A stretch of 9,685 nt of DNA. It comes from JBOGGN01 sp050744165. GTDB taxonomy: Bacteria; Actinomycetota; Acidimicrobiia; Acidimicrobiales; Palsa-688. The stretch is taken from assembly GCA_050744165.1 (NCBI GenBank), contig JBOGGN010000097.1, forward strand, positions 1 to 9,685. Reading direction: 5' to 3'. Position numbers and translations under genes: made by a program. Below, piece by piece: positions 1 to 6,389 of the stretch (position 1 is the first letter of the stretch; each line of letters starts with the position of its first letter). The notes under the pieces are model-generated. The model was not told where the DNA came from. It made no database searches and saw only the letters and a program-made list of their open reading frames with translations.

Positions 1-1601
1 GCCATCTGCAGCTGGGCCGGCTCATCTACGTCTACGACGACAACCACATCACCATCGACGGGCCTACCGAGCTTTCCCTGACCGACGACCCCCGCAAGCG
101 CTTTGAGGCCTACGGGTGGCACGTCGAGGACCTCGGCGAGGTGGCCAACGATCTCGACGCCCTCGAACGAGGCCTGCGCGGTGCCATGGCGGTGGAGGAC
201 CGGCCATCGATGCTCATCTTGCGCAGCCACATCGGCTGGCCGTCGCCCCACAAGACCGACACGTCGGCGGCCCACGGTTCACCCCTCGGCGCCGACGAGG
301 TGCGGGCCACCAAGGAGATCCTGGGCCTGCCGCCCGACGAGACCTTCTACGTGCCCGACCAAGTACTCGACTTCTACCGCCAGTGCATCCCCCGGGGCCA
401 GGCCCTTCGCGCCGAATGGGAGAAGCGCCTGGCATCGTGGGACGGCGACCGCGACGCTTGGGACGCGGCCTGGGCCGGACGTGGCATCAAGGGCTGGGAG
501 GCGAAGCTGCCCACGTGGCAGGCGGGCGAGAATCTGGCCACCCGCCAGGCCCTGAAGTCGTGCCTCAACGCCACCTTGGATCTGGTGCCGGGACTCCTGG
601 CCGGAGGGGCCGACCTCACTGGCAACACCGGCACCGCGCTGGACCATGCCGAACTCCAAAGCGCCGAGCACCCCGGCGGCCGCCAGATCGCCTTCGGTGT
701 CCGTGAGCACGCCATGGGTGGGGCGATGAACGGCATGGCCCTGCACAGGGGGGTGCTCCCGGTCGGGGGGACGTTCTTCATCTTCAGCGACTACATGCGC
801 GGCGCGGTGCGCCTGGCGGCGCTTTCGGAGGCCAAGGTCATCTTCAGCTGGACCCACGACTCGGTGGGCCTCGGGGAGGACGGTCCCACCCACCAACCCA
901 TCGAGCACCTGGCCGCCATGCGGGCCATGCCCCAGCTGCGGGTGATCCGTCCGGCCGACGCCAACGAGTGCGCCCACGCCTTGCGCATCGCGGTGGACAG
1001 CGACGGGCCGACCGCACTCATTCTCAGCCGCCAGGCGATCCCGGTGCTTGAGGGCACCGCCGACCGCTACAACGACATGCTGAAGGGCGGTTATGTCCTG
1101 GTGTCGGGGGGTGACGACCCCGACGTGGTGCTGATCGGGACCGGAAGCGAAGTCTCAGTCTGCCTGGAGGCGGCCAAGCTGCTGGCCGCCGACGACATCG
1201 AGGCCCGAGTGGTATCGCTGCCGTGCTGGGAGCTGTTCGAGCTCCAGGACGAGGACTACCAGGCCCAGGTGCTCGGCTACGAGGCCCCCGTGTTGTCCGT
1301 CGAGGCGGCGGCGTCGCTCGGCTGGTCGCAGTGGGCCGACGATTCGGTCGCCATCGACCATTTCGGAGCGTCGGCGCCCGGCGCCAAGGTGCTGGCCGAG
1401 TTCGGCTTCACCGGCCAGAACGTCGCCGAGCGGGCACGCCAGCTGCTCGACAGCATGGACGCCATGGAGTTGGAGTTGGAATTCGACCTCGACGACGAGG
1501 ACGAAGAGTTGGCGGTCGTCGAGCTCGACGGCACCGACCTGGAAGACCCGGACTTGGACGATTCAGACGAGGACGATTCGGAGGAGGATGACGTGGAATG
1601 A
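1..1601 (+). CDS. tkt: Transketolase, 5'-truncated by the window edge, with acidic C-terminal tail
   Basis: Transketolase moves two-carbon ketol units between sugar phosphates using thiamine diphosphate (TPP) and a divalent metal, in the cytoplasmic non-oxidative pentose phosphate pathway. The frame is open from base 3, so roughly 200 N-terminal residues lie outside the window. Visible hallmarks in order are IYVYDDNHITIDG (TPP/metal region, bases 33-71), the conserved His in AHGSPLG, LTGNTGT, the REHAM block with the catalytic Glu (codon 705-707), HDSVGLGEDGPTHQPIE (substrate and TPP contacts) and RPADANE. The final family-like block is HFGASAPGAKVLAEFGFT. The family normally ends soon after this point. 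Here a further tail of about 45 residues begins near base 1464, with 27 Asp/Glu and no Lys/Arg. The stop codon overlaps the tal start in ATGA, which indicates an operon and translational coupling. The identification is very secure; the role of the tail is unknown. Confidence 0.97.
   Translation, partial: HLQLGRLIYVYDDNHITIDGPTELSLTDDPRKRFEAYGWHVEDLGEVANDLDALERGLRGAMAVEDRPSMLILRSHIGWPSPHKTDTSAAHGSPLGADEVRATKEILGLPPDETFYVPDQVLDFYRQCIPRGQALRAEWEKRLASWDGDRDAWDAAWAGRGIKGWEAKLPTWQAGENLATRQALKSCLNATLDLVPGLLAGGADLTGNTGTALDHAELQSAEHPGGRQIAFGVREHAMGGAMNGMALHRGVLPVGGTFFIFSDYMRGAVRLAALSEAKVIFSWTHDSVGLGEDGPTHQPIEHLAAMRAMPQLRVIRPADANECAHALRIAVDSDGPTALILSRQAIPVLEGTADRYNDMLKGGYVLVSGGDDPDVVLIGTGSEVSVCLEAAKLLAADDIEARVVSLPCWELFELQDEDYQAQVLGYEAPVLSVEAAASLGWSQWADDSVAIDHFGASAPGAKVLAEFGFTGQNVAERARQLLDSMDAMELELEFDLDDEDEELAVVELDGTDLEDPDLDDSDEDDSEEDDVE
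1581..1587 (+). promoter_or_regulatory. Shine-Dalgarno for tal inside the tkt tail
   Basis: GAGGAGG ends 10 bases before the tal ATG. It lies in the codons of the acidic transketolase tail, so the Asp/Glu-coding GA-rich sequence also provides the ribosome binding site. This supports start 1598. Confidence 0.7.
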
Positions 1602-2710
1602 CCAGCACCCGCCTGCACCAACTCTTCGCGCAGCAGGGGCAGAGCCCCTGGATCGACAACATGAAGCGCAGCTACCTGACGACGGGGCGGTTGCAGGAGA
1701 TGGCCGCTGACGGCATCCGGGGCGTGACGTCCAACCCCACCATCTTCCAGAAGGCGATCGAGGGGTCGGCCGACTACGACGACGAGTTTCGGGAGGTCAT
1801 CGCCCGCGACAACGTCGAGGACGCCTATTGGGACCTCGTGGTCAATGACGTGTCCGGCGGGTGCCAGGTGCTCCGGGGGCTGTACGACGAGAGCGGGGGC
1901 GCCGACGGGTTCGTATCCATCGAGGTGTCCCCCTCCCTGGCCCGCAACACCGAGATCACCATCAGGGACGCTCGCTACCTGCACGAGCGCATCAACCTGC
2001 CCAACGTGATGGTGAAGATCCCCGCCACCGGGGAAGGTGTTCCCGCCATCGAGCAGATGATCAGCGAGGGCCGCAACATCAACGTCACCTTGATCTTCGC
2101 GATCGGCCGTTACGAGCAGGTTATGGAGGCCTATCTGAGTGGGCTGGAGCGCTTCGTCGAGGGCGGCGGCGACCCGGCCCAGGTCCACAGCGTGGCCTCG
2201 TTCTTCGTCAGCCGGGTGGACACCGAGGTGGACCGCCGGCTCGACAAGATCGGCTCCCCCGAGGCGCTTGCGCTTCGGGGCAAGGCGGCCGTGGCGCAGG
2301 CCAAGGTGGCGTACCAGGACTTCGGGAAGGTGTTCTCCGGTGACCGCTGGGCCGCTTTGAGGGCTCGCGGCGCCCACCGGCAGCGGCCGCTGTGGGCCTC
2401 CACGTCGACGAAGAACCCGGCCTACCCGGACCTGTTGTACGTGGACAGCCTGATCGGCCCACACACCGTCAACACCATGCCTGATGCCACCGTCGCCGCC
2501 TTCATGGACCACGGCACCGTGGCTCGCACCATCGACCAGGACGTGGACCAGGCCAAGTCCGATCTGGAGGCGCTGGAAAAGGTTGGCATCGACATGTGCG
2601 CGGTGGCCCAGCAACTGGAAGACGAAGGGGTAGCCAACTTCCTCAAAAGCTTCGACGAGTTGCAGCAGGCACTTACTGACAAGGCGGCCGACCTTCAGGC
2701 TTCGGCCTGA
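1598..2710 (+). CDS. tal: Transaldolase, long actinobacterial type
   Basis: Transaldolase transfers a dihydroxyacetone unit between sedoheptulose 7-phosphate and glyceraldehyde 3-phosphate through a Schiff base, in the cytoplasm. The 370 residues match the long actinobacterial subfamily (the mycobacterial enzyme is about 370). Motifs seen are GVTSNPTIF (42-50), GFVSIEVSP (104-112), VMVKIPATGEG with the expected Schiff-base Lys140, NINVTLIFAI, SVASFFVSRVDTEVD and RPLWASTSTKNP. The ATG at 1598 is chosen because it forms the ATGA overlap with tkt and is preceded by GAGGAGG (1581-1587, 10 bases upstream). The conserved N-terminal sequence begins immediately. It lies between tkt and zwf in one apparent transcription unit. 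A 7-bp inverted repeat lies inside codons 12-18 (1634-1650), and a cUUCGg hairpin ends at the stop codon. No key residue is missing. Confidence 0.97.
   Translation: MTSTRLHQLFAQQGQSPWIDNMKRSYLTTGRLQEMAADGIRGVTSNPTIFQKAIEGSADYDDEFREVIARDNVEDAYWDLVVNDVSGGCQVLRGLYDESGGADGFVSIEVSPSLARNTEITIRDARYLHERINLPNVMVKIPATGEGVPAIEQMISEGRNINVTLIFAIGRYEQVMEAYLSGLERFVEGGGDPAQVHSVASFFVSRVDTEVDRRLDKIGSPEALALRGKAAVAQAKVAYQDFGKVFSGDRWAALRARGAHRQRPLWASTSTKNPAYPDLLYVDSLIGPHTVNTMPDATVAAFMDHGTVARTIDQDVDQAKSDLEALEKVGIDMCAVAQQLEDEGVANFLKSFDELQQALTDKAADLQASA
2695..2710 (+). promoter_or_regulatory. cUUCGg tetraloop hairpin at the tal/zwf junction
   Basis: TCAGGC (2695-2700) pairs perfectly with GCCTGA (2705-2710) around a TTCG loop, giving the exceptionally stable C(UUCG)G tetraloop in RNA. 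The right arm ends on the tal stop codon. The zwf GTG starts 4 bases later, so the hairpin occupies the place where a Shine-Dalgarno for zwf would be. The structure is read directly from the sequence; a function in coupling, pausing or RNA processing is inference. Confidence 0.6.
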
Positions 2711-2714
2711 GACG

Positions 2715-4301
2715 GTGACCACCACCGAGCCGCCGGTGGCGGCGGGGCGCGGGTCGTGGATCAACACCGCCCTGCCCTCGACGGCCGCCGAGGCGATCGC
2801 CAACCCGTTGGCCGCGGGCCTGGACGAGGGCCGGCGGGCGCCGCCCGCGGTGCTCGTCATCTTCGGCGCCTCCGGTGACCTGACCGCCCGCAAGCTGATC
2901 CCCGCGGTGGCGTCGCTCGCCCGGCGGCGCCTCCTGCCCTCGGCCTTCTCGGTGGTCGGGGTGGCGCGCAGCCACATGAGCGACGACGAGTTCCGGACCA
3001 AGATGCTGGCCGCGGTTCCCGACGGTGGGCGGGGGTGGGAAGAGCTGGTCAAAGGCTTCCGCTACGTCGCCGGCGACTATGGCGGGGCCGACACCATGGA
3101 GCGGCTCAAGGCCGTCCTCGAGGACCTCGACGCCAACCGGGGTACGGCTGGCAACCGGCTGTTCTACCTGGCCACGGTGCCGGCCGTCTTCGAGCCCGCG
3201 GCCGACGCCCTCGGCGCTTCGGGCCTGGCCCGTCCCGCGGGGCCGGCGGCGTTCGCACGGCTCATCATCGAGAAGCCCTTCGGGCGGGACCTGGCCACCG
3301 CCCTCCAGTTGGACTCCGCCTTGCACCGCAGCTTCGAGGAACCGCAGATCTACCGGATCGACCATTACCTGGGCAAGGAGACGGTCCAGAACGTCCTGGC
3401 GCTGCGCTTCGCCAACGCCATCTTCGAGCCGATTTGGGACCGCCGCTACGTGGACCACGTGCAGATCACCGTGGCCGAGGCGCTGGGCGTGGAGCACCGA
3501 GGCGGCTTCTACGAGACCGCCGGGGCGTTGCGCGACATCGTGCAGAACCACGTCATGCAGGTGCTGTCCCTCACCTTGATGGAGCCTCCGGCGACGATCG
3601 ACGCCCAGGGCATCCGCGACGAGAAGGTCAAAGCCCTACGGGCGGTCAAGGTGCTCTCGGCCGATCAGGTCGCCTCCGACGTCGTTCGCGCCCAGTACGA
3701 GGCCGGCTGGTCTGGCGGTCAGGCGGTGCCTGGCTACCGCGAGGAGGAGGGGGTGGCCCCCGACAGCCGCACCGAGACCTACGTGGCCATGCGCCTGGAG
3801 GTAGACAACTGGCGCTGGGCCGGGGTGCCCATCTACATCCGCACCGGCAAGCGGCTGCCGAAACGGGTGACGGAGGTGGCGCTGCAGTTTCAGCGGGTGC
3901 CGCACCTGCCGTTCCTCGCCCGCCACTCCCGGGATCTCCACCCCAACGTGCTGGTCTTGCGCATCCAACCCGACGAGGGCATCAGCCTGCGCTTCGGGGC
4001 CAAGGTGCCCGGCCAGGCCTTCGAGGTCCGCGACGTGCTCATGGACTTTTCCTACGGGGCTGCCTTCTTGGAGGAGGCGCCCGACGCCTACGAGCGGCTG
4101 ATCCTCGACGCCATGATCGGCGACCCGACCCTGTTCATCCGCAGCGACGAGGTGCTGCAGGCGTGGCAGATCGCCGACCCCATCCTGGGGGCCTGGGGGG
4201 CTTCCCCTGCTCCACTGGCTCGATACGCGGCCGGGACTTGGGGGCCGAAGCAAGGCGACCAACTGCTGGCCCGTGAGGGGCGGCGGTGGCGGACGCCGTA
4301 G
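2715..4301 (+). CDS. zwf: Glucose-6-phosphate 1-dehydrogenase
   Basis: Zwf oxidises glucose 6-phosphate to 6-phosphogluconolactone with reduction of NADP+ (or NAD+), the entry to the oxidative pentose phosphate pathway. The nucleotide-binding motif IFGASGDLTARK starts at residue 49, with GASGDL at 51-56. The active-site signature RIDHYLGKE is at 214-222. FYETAGALRDIVQNH follows, with His279 exactly 63 residues after Asp216. This is the same spacing as the Asp177/His240 pair of the Leuconostoc enzyme. YIRTGKRLPK and the C-terminal WQIADPILGAW block are also present. At 528 residues it is slightly long because of about 45 N-terminal residues before the Rossmann fold. The GTG at 2715 is four bases after the tal stop, with no alternative ATG before the fold and no Shine-Dalgarno, so coupling to tal is likely. 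The start is less certain than the function. Confidence 0.97.
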   Translation: MTTTEPPVAAGRGSWINTALPSTAAEAIANPLAAGLDEGRRAPPAVLVIFGASGDLTARKLIPAVASLARRRLLPSAFSVVGVARSHMSDDEFRTKMLAAVPDGGRGWEELVKGFRYVAGDYGGADTMERLKAVLEDLDANRGTAGNRLFYLATVPAVFEPAADALGASGLARPAGPAAFARLIIEKPFGRDLATALQLDSALHRSFEEPQIYRIDHYLGKETVQNVLALRFANAIFEPIWDRRYVDHVQITVAEALGVEHRGGFYETAGALRDIVQNHVMQVLSLTLMEPPATIDAQGIRDEKVKALRAVKVLSADQVASDVVRAQYEAGWSGGQAVPGYREEEGVAPDSRTETYVAMRLEVDNWRWAGVPIYIRTGKRLPKRVTEVALQFQRVPHLPFLARHSRDLHPNVLVLRIQPDEGISLRFGAKVPGQAFEVRDVLMDFSYGAAFLEEAPDAYERLILDAMIGDPTLFIRSDEVLQAWQIADPILGAWGASPAPLARYAAGTWGPKQGDQLLAREGRRWRTP

Positions 4302-4389
4302 GAAGTCGCGGACCCGGTGATGAGCGTGGCGAAAATGGTTAGAACGATGCCCGCTTCCGAACCCCCATGGGCCCCAACCGGGCAGGAGC

Positions 4390-4403
4390 TTAACTTTGGT
4401 TAA
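4390..4403 (+). promoter_or_regulatory. AT-rich inverted repeat and possible -10 element upstream of opcA
   Basis: TTAAC-TTTG-GTTAA forms a 5-bp dyad in an otherwise very GC-rich gap. Within it TAACTT (4391-4396) fits the actinobacterial TANNNT -10 consensus. No convincing -35 is seen. Transcription from here would give opcA a leader of about 140 bases. The evidence is weak. Confidence 0.3.
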
Positions 4404-4410
4404 CGAGCGG
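4398..4410 (+). repeat. Copy 1 of shared motif GGTTAACGRGCGG, upstream of opcA
   Basis: The sequence is GGTTAACGAGCGG. It matches 12 of 13 bases with the minus-strand sequence at 5576-5588 just upstream of pgl. Shorter partial relatives occur nearby: GGTTAG at 4337-4342 and CTAACC at 4451-4456. It may be an operator of the pentose phosphate genes; this is inference. Confidence 0.45.
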
Positions 4411-4434
4411 CCCGGTCCCGAACCAGGACGGGCC
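4409..4434 (+). terminator. Hairpin between zwf and opcA, possible terminator or attenuator
   Basis: GGCCC-G-GTCC (4409-4418) pairs with GGAC-GGGCC (4426-4434), giving nine base pairs with one bulged G and a 7-base loop. No T tract follows, which is common for actinobacterial terminators but leaves the call weak. It could end zwf transcripts, or act as part of the opcA leader. Confidence 0.4.
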
Positions 4435-4469
4435 CGATCCGGGCACAAACCTAACCAGTTTCTGAAACA

Positions 4470-4559
4470 ATGAGCGCCGCGGTCATGCCGACCCGCGGCG
4501 ACATCGGCCACTTCGGCTCCTTCGAGCTCGCGAGGCGCCTCGCATGGCCGACGCGATAG
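4470..4559 (+). CDS. Possible 29-codon leader peptide overlapping opcA
   Basis: ATG 4470 opens a 29-residue frame starting MSAAVMPTRGDIGHF and ending at TAG 4557-4559, 16 bases inside opcA in another frame. It has no Shine-Dalgarno. Its early codons contain an 8-bp hairpin (4475-4500), and its end runs through the palindrome that holds the opcA ribosome binding site. A ribosome on it would open both structures, which suggests translational coupling. It could equally be a chance frame. Confidence 0.3.
   Translation: MSAAVMPTRGDIGHFGSFELARRLAWPTR
4475..4500 (+). promoter_or_regulatory. Hairpin in the opcA leader
   Basis: CGCCGCGG (4475-4482) and CCGCGGCG (4493-4500) are perfect 8-bp arms around a 10-base loop. 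They lie 43 bases before the opcA start and within the possible leader frame. The structure is directly visible; its function is unproven. Confidence 0.5.
4530..4543 (+). promoter_or_regulatory. Perfect palindrome containing the opcA ribosome binding site
   Basis: GCGAGGCGCCTCGC is its own reverse complement and abuts the opcA ATG. The Shine-Dalgarno GAGG (4532-4535) lies in it. As RNA it can form a 5-bp stem with a GCGC loop; as DNA it could be a dimeric protein site. It supports 4544 as the start and hints at translational or operator control. Confidence 0.5.
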
Positions 4560-5524
4560 CGCTCACCCGCTGGTCCGACACCAACGTCCGCTTGGGGACT
4601 GTCGTCGACACCATGGCCCAACTGCGGCGCAGCGTGGCCCGCACCGCCTCCCGGACGTGGGTCATGACGCTGGTCGCGGTGGCCACCAACGACGACGAGG
4701 CCTACCAGGCAACGCAGATCCTGCGCTCGCTCGGCGCCCACCACCCGGCCCGCTTGGTGGTGGTACACCCGCAGACTGACCCCGACGGCGAGGGTGGCGG
4801 GCCCGGGATCGACGCCAGCGTCACGATTTACGGCGCTGAGGTGGACGGACACCCACTGACCTTTGACGAAGTGGGGCTGTGGGTCCGGGGCGATGCCGCC
4901 CGCCACCTCGATTCCATCGTGGAGCCCTTTACCCTGTCCGACCTCCCGGTCGTGGTCTGGTACCCGGCCAGCCTGCCGGCGGTGTCGGAACCGTTGCTCT
5001 CCCTAGCTACCTCGGTCTTGGTAGACACCCGCGACGCACGCGATGTCGCCGGCTTGATCGCCCTCGCCGGCCGCCGGGCGGTGGTCGACCTGTCGTGGAT
5101 GCGGCTGCGGCCTTGGCGGGAGATGGTGGCCACCCTGTTCGACACCCCGACCTTCCGGCCTCTGGCCCGCCAGGTGACCTCGGCGCGCGTCGAAGGCAAG
5201 GGCGGCCCGCGACGACTCCTGGCCGGCTGGCTGGCCTCCCGGCTCAACCTCAACAAGCAACAGTTGGAACTCGAGGACGCCCGCCACGCCCGCATCGTGC
5301 TGCGAGTTGGCCACACCGCCACCTTCGAGGTCGCCCGGGAGGACTCCGCCCGGCTGGTCCGGGCCACCGCCAGCATCGAGGGCGGCTCAAACTACCAGGA
5401 GGTGTTGCCGCTGCCCGACGACTCACTGGCGTGGTCGCTGGCTGAGGCTCTCACCCACCTGGAGCGCGATCGAGTGTGGCAGCAGGCGCTAGCGGCAGGG
5501 GTGGCCGCCGACGCCTGGCAATAG
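4544..5524 (+). CDS. opcA: OpcA, glucose-6-phosphate dehydrogenase assembly/activity factor
   Basis: OpcA is a non-catalytic protein that supports assembly or activity of Zwf in cyanobacteria and actinobacteria; it acts in the cytoplasm. The 326-residue product matches the family along its length. WSDTNVRLGTVVDTMAQLRR (10-29) resembles the usual N-terminus. LSDLPVVVWYP (131-141), DLSWMRLRPWRE (182-193) and LLAGWLASRL (225-234) are the recognisable OpcA blocks. It lies directly downstream of zwf and upstream of pgl, the standard actinobacterial order. ATG 4544 is the first possible start in this frame after an in-frame TGA at 4463-4465, and GAGG (4532-4535) sits 8 bases before it. That GAGG lies inside a 14-bp palindrome. 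The 240-base gap from zwf suggests its own promoter or a regulated leader. Confidence 0.93.
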   Translation: MADAIALTRWSDTNVRLGTVVDTMAQLRRSVARTASRTWVMTLVAVATNDDEAYQATQILRSLGAHHPARLVVVHPQTDPDGEGGGPGIDASVTIYGAEVDGHPLTFDEVGLWVRGDAARHLDSIVEPFTLSDLPVVVWYPASLPAVSEPLLSLATSVLVDTRDARDVAGLIALAGRRAVVDLSWMRLRPWREMVATLFDTPTFRPLARQVTSARVEGKGGPRRLLAGWLASRLNLNKQQLELEDARHARIVLRVGHTATFEVAREDSARLVRATASIEGGSNYQEVLPLPDDSLAWSLAEALTHLERDRVWQQALAAGVAADAWQ

Positions 5525-5575
5525 CCGGGCGCCAGTAGGCAGCCAGTTCCGCCAACGGTTCGGAGGGCGAAGCGG

Positions 5576-5588
5576 CCGCCCGTTAACC
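5576..5588 (-). repeat. Copy 2 of shared motif GGTTAACGRGCGG, upstream of pgl
   Basis: On the minus strand the sequence is GGTTAACGGGCGG, differing by one base from the opcA-upstream copy at 4398-4410. It overlaps the proposed pgl -10 element, a position that would suit a repressor. Shared regulation of opcA and pgl is inferred. Confidence 0.45.
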
Positions 5589-5589
5589 T
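5584..5589 (+). promoter_or_regulatory. pgl: Possible -10 element of a leaderless pgl promoter
   Basis: TAACCT fits TANNNT and is followed by 7 bases and then the pgl ATG. This is the spacing of actinobacterial leaderless promoters. No Shine-Dalgarno is present before this start, and no -35 is recognised. Confidence 0.45.
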
Positions 5590-5596
5590 TCGTGCG

Positions 5597-6271
5597 ATGA
5601 ACGGCGAGTTGTGCGTGGTCGACGACGTGGCGGCGGCGTTCGCGGACCACGTTGTCGCAGCCTTCCAGGGCCGCCCCGACGAGGAGTTCACGATCGCCGT
5701 TTCTGGTGGCGGCACCGCCAGAGCCTGTTACGAGCGCCTCGCTGTCGTTGGCGCGGAAACCATCGACTGGTGGTTGGTCAACGTGGTGTGGGGCGACGAA
5801 CGCTGCGTGCCCCCCGACGATCCCGATTCCAACCAATTGCTCGTCCGCCAGGCCCTGCTCGAGCCTGTGGGGGCGGCCAACGCGGTGCTCCCGATGCGCT
5901 GCGAGGAGGGGCCCGACGCGTACCAGCTTCGGTTCGGGGAAATGGGCCGCATCGACGTCGTCCACCTGGGTATGGGTCCCGACGGCCACACGGCGTCGCT
6001 CTTCCCCAACTCGGCCGCCCTCAACTCAGAGCCAGGCGTCCTGGTGGCCATGAACGAGGACCCCGCAGGCCGCAACCCCCACCGGCGTATGACACTCACC
6101 TACGAGGGGATCGCCCGGGGTCGCCTGATCATCTTCACCGTTTCGGGCGAATCCAAGCGAGAAGCCATGCAGGCGGTCTTCGACGGCGCCGACCTACCGG
6201 CGGCCGCGGTGAGGGCCGACAAGATCATCTGGCTGGTGGACCCCGCGGCTGCCCCCCGGGGAGTGGCCTGA
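5597..6271 (+). CDS. pgl: 6-phosphogluconolactonase (DevB/SOL family)
   Basis: Pgl hydrolyses 6-phosphogluconolactone, the product of Zwf, to 6-phosphogluconate in the cytoplasm. The 224-residue length is normal for bacterial DevB-type enzymes. Motifs are VSGGGTARACYERL (phosphate-binding loop, SGGGT at 36-40), WGDERCVPPDDPDSN (65-79), HLGMGPDGHTASLFP with the probable catalytic His131, RMTLTY (164-169) and GESKREAM (184-191). ATG 5597 fits the family N-terminus. There is no Shine-Dalgarno, but a TAACCT hexamer ends 7 bases upstream, which fits a leaderless transcript. It closes the block of pentose phosphate genes and is followed 9 bases later by a strong hairpin. Nothing essential is missing. 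Confidence 0.95.
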   Translation: MNGELCVVDDVAAAFADHVVAAFQGRPDEEFTIAVSGGGTARACYERLAVVGAETIDWWLVNVVWGDERCVPPDDPDSNQLLVRQALLEPVGAANAVLPMRCEEGPDAYQLRFGEMGRIDVVHLGMGPDGHTASLFPNSAALNSEPGVLVAMNEDPAGRNPHRRMTLTYEGIARGRLIIFTVSGESKREAMQAVFDGADLPAAAVRADKIIWLVDPAAAPRGVA

Positions 6272-6280
6272 CACTGTGCA

Positions 6281-6315
6281 CTGCCCGCGCGGCGATTGTT
6301 AGCCGCGTCGGGCAG
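6281..6315. terminator. Strong hairpin just after pgl, probable terminator
   Basis: CTGCCCG-CGCGGC (6281-6293) pairs with GCCGCG-T-CGGGCAG (6302-6315): 13 base pairs, one bulged T and an 8-base loop, starting 9 bases after the pgl stop. No T tract follows. Its place between convergent genes fits a terminator for pgl, perhaps working both ways. Confidence 0.7.
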
Positions 6316-6337
6316 GCGAGGGCACCGCGGCCCCAGG

Positions 6338-6377
6338 CGCCGCCGGGTCGGCCCCGGTTCAGGGCGGACCGGCGGCG
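6338..6377. terminator. Second hairpin in the convergent gap, probable terminator of the minus-strand gene
   Basis: CGCCGCCGG (6338-6346) and CCGGCGGCG (6369-6377) are perfect 9-bp arms. Inside, GCCC (6351-6354) pairs with GGGC (6362-6365). It lies 12 bases beyond the stop of the DivIVA-like gene, in the right place to end that transcript. No T tract is present. Confidence 0.6.
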
Positions 6378-6389
6378 GGGGTTGGGGGC

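Noticed and set aside
279..977. 232-codon minus-strand frame opposite tkt
   Set aside because: It is antisense to core transketolase motifs and has Gly/Arg/His-rich composition typical of shadow frames.
1634..1650. 7-bp inverted repeat CAGGGGC-AGA-GCCCCTG in the beginning of tal
   Set aside because: It lies in conserved codons (around GQSPW) with a 3-base loop and no regulatory context, so codon choice in GC-rich DNA explains it adequately.
1277..3052. 591-codon open frame on the minus strand across tkt, tal and zwf
   Set aside because: It runs antisense to three clearly conserved genes, is Ser/Arg/Gly-rich with no domain I recognise, and is the usual by-product of GC-rich codon bias.
4349..4383. 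GCCCG/CGGGC pairing around a CCCATGGG palindrome downstream of zwf
   Set aside because: The long loop and short arms are expected by chance in such GC-rich sequence.
5565..5581. Small hairpin GGGCG/CGCCC between opcA and pgl as an opcA terminator
   Set aside because: It has only 5 bp, no T tract, and lies upstream of the proposed pgl -10; too weak to call.
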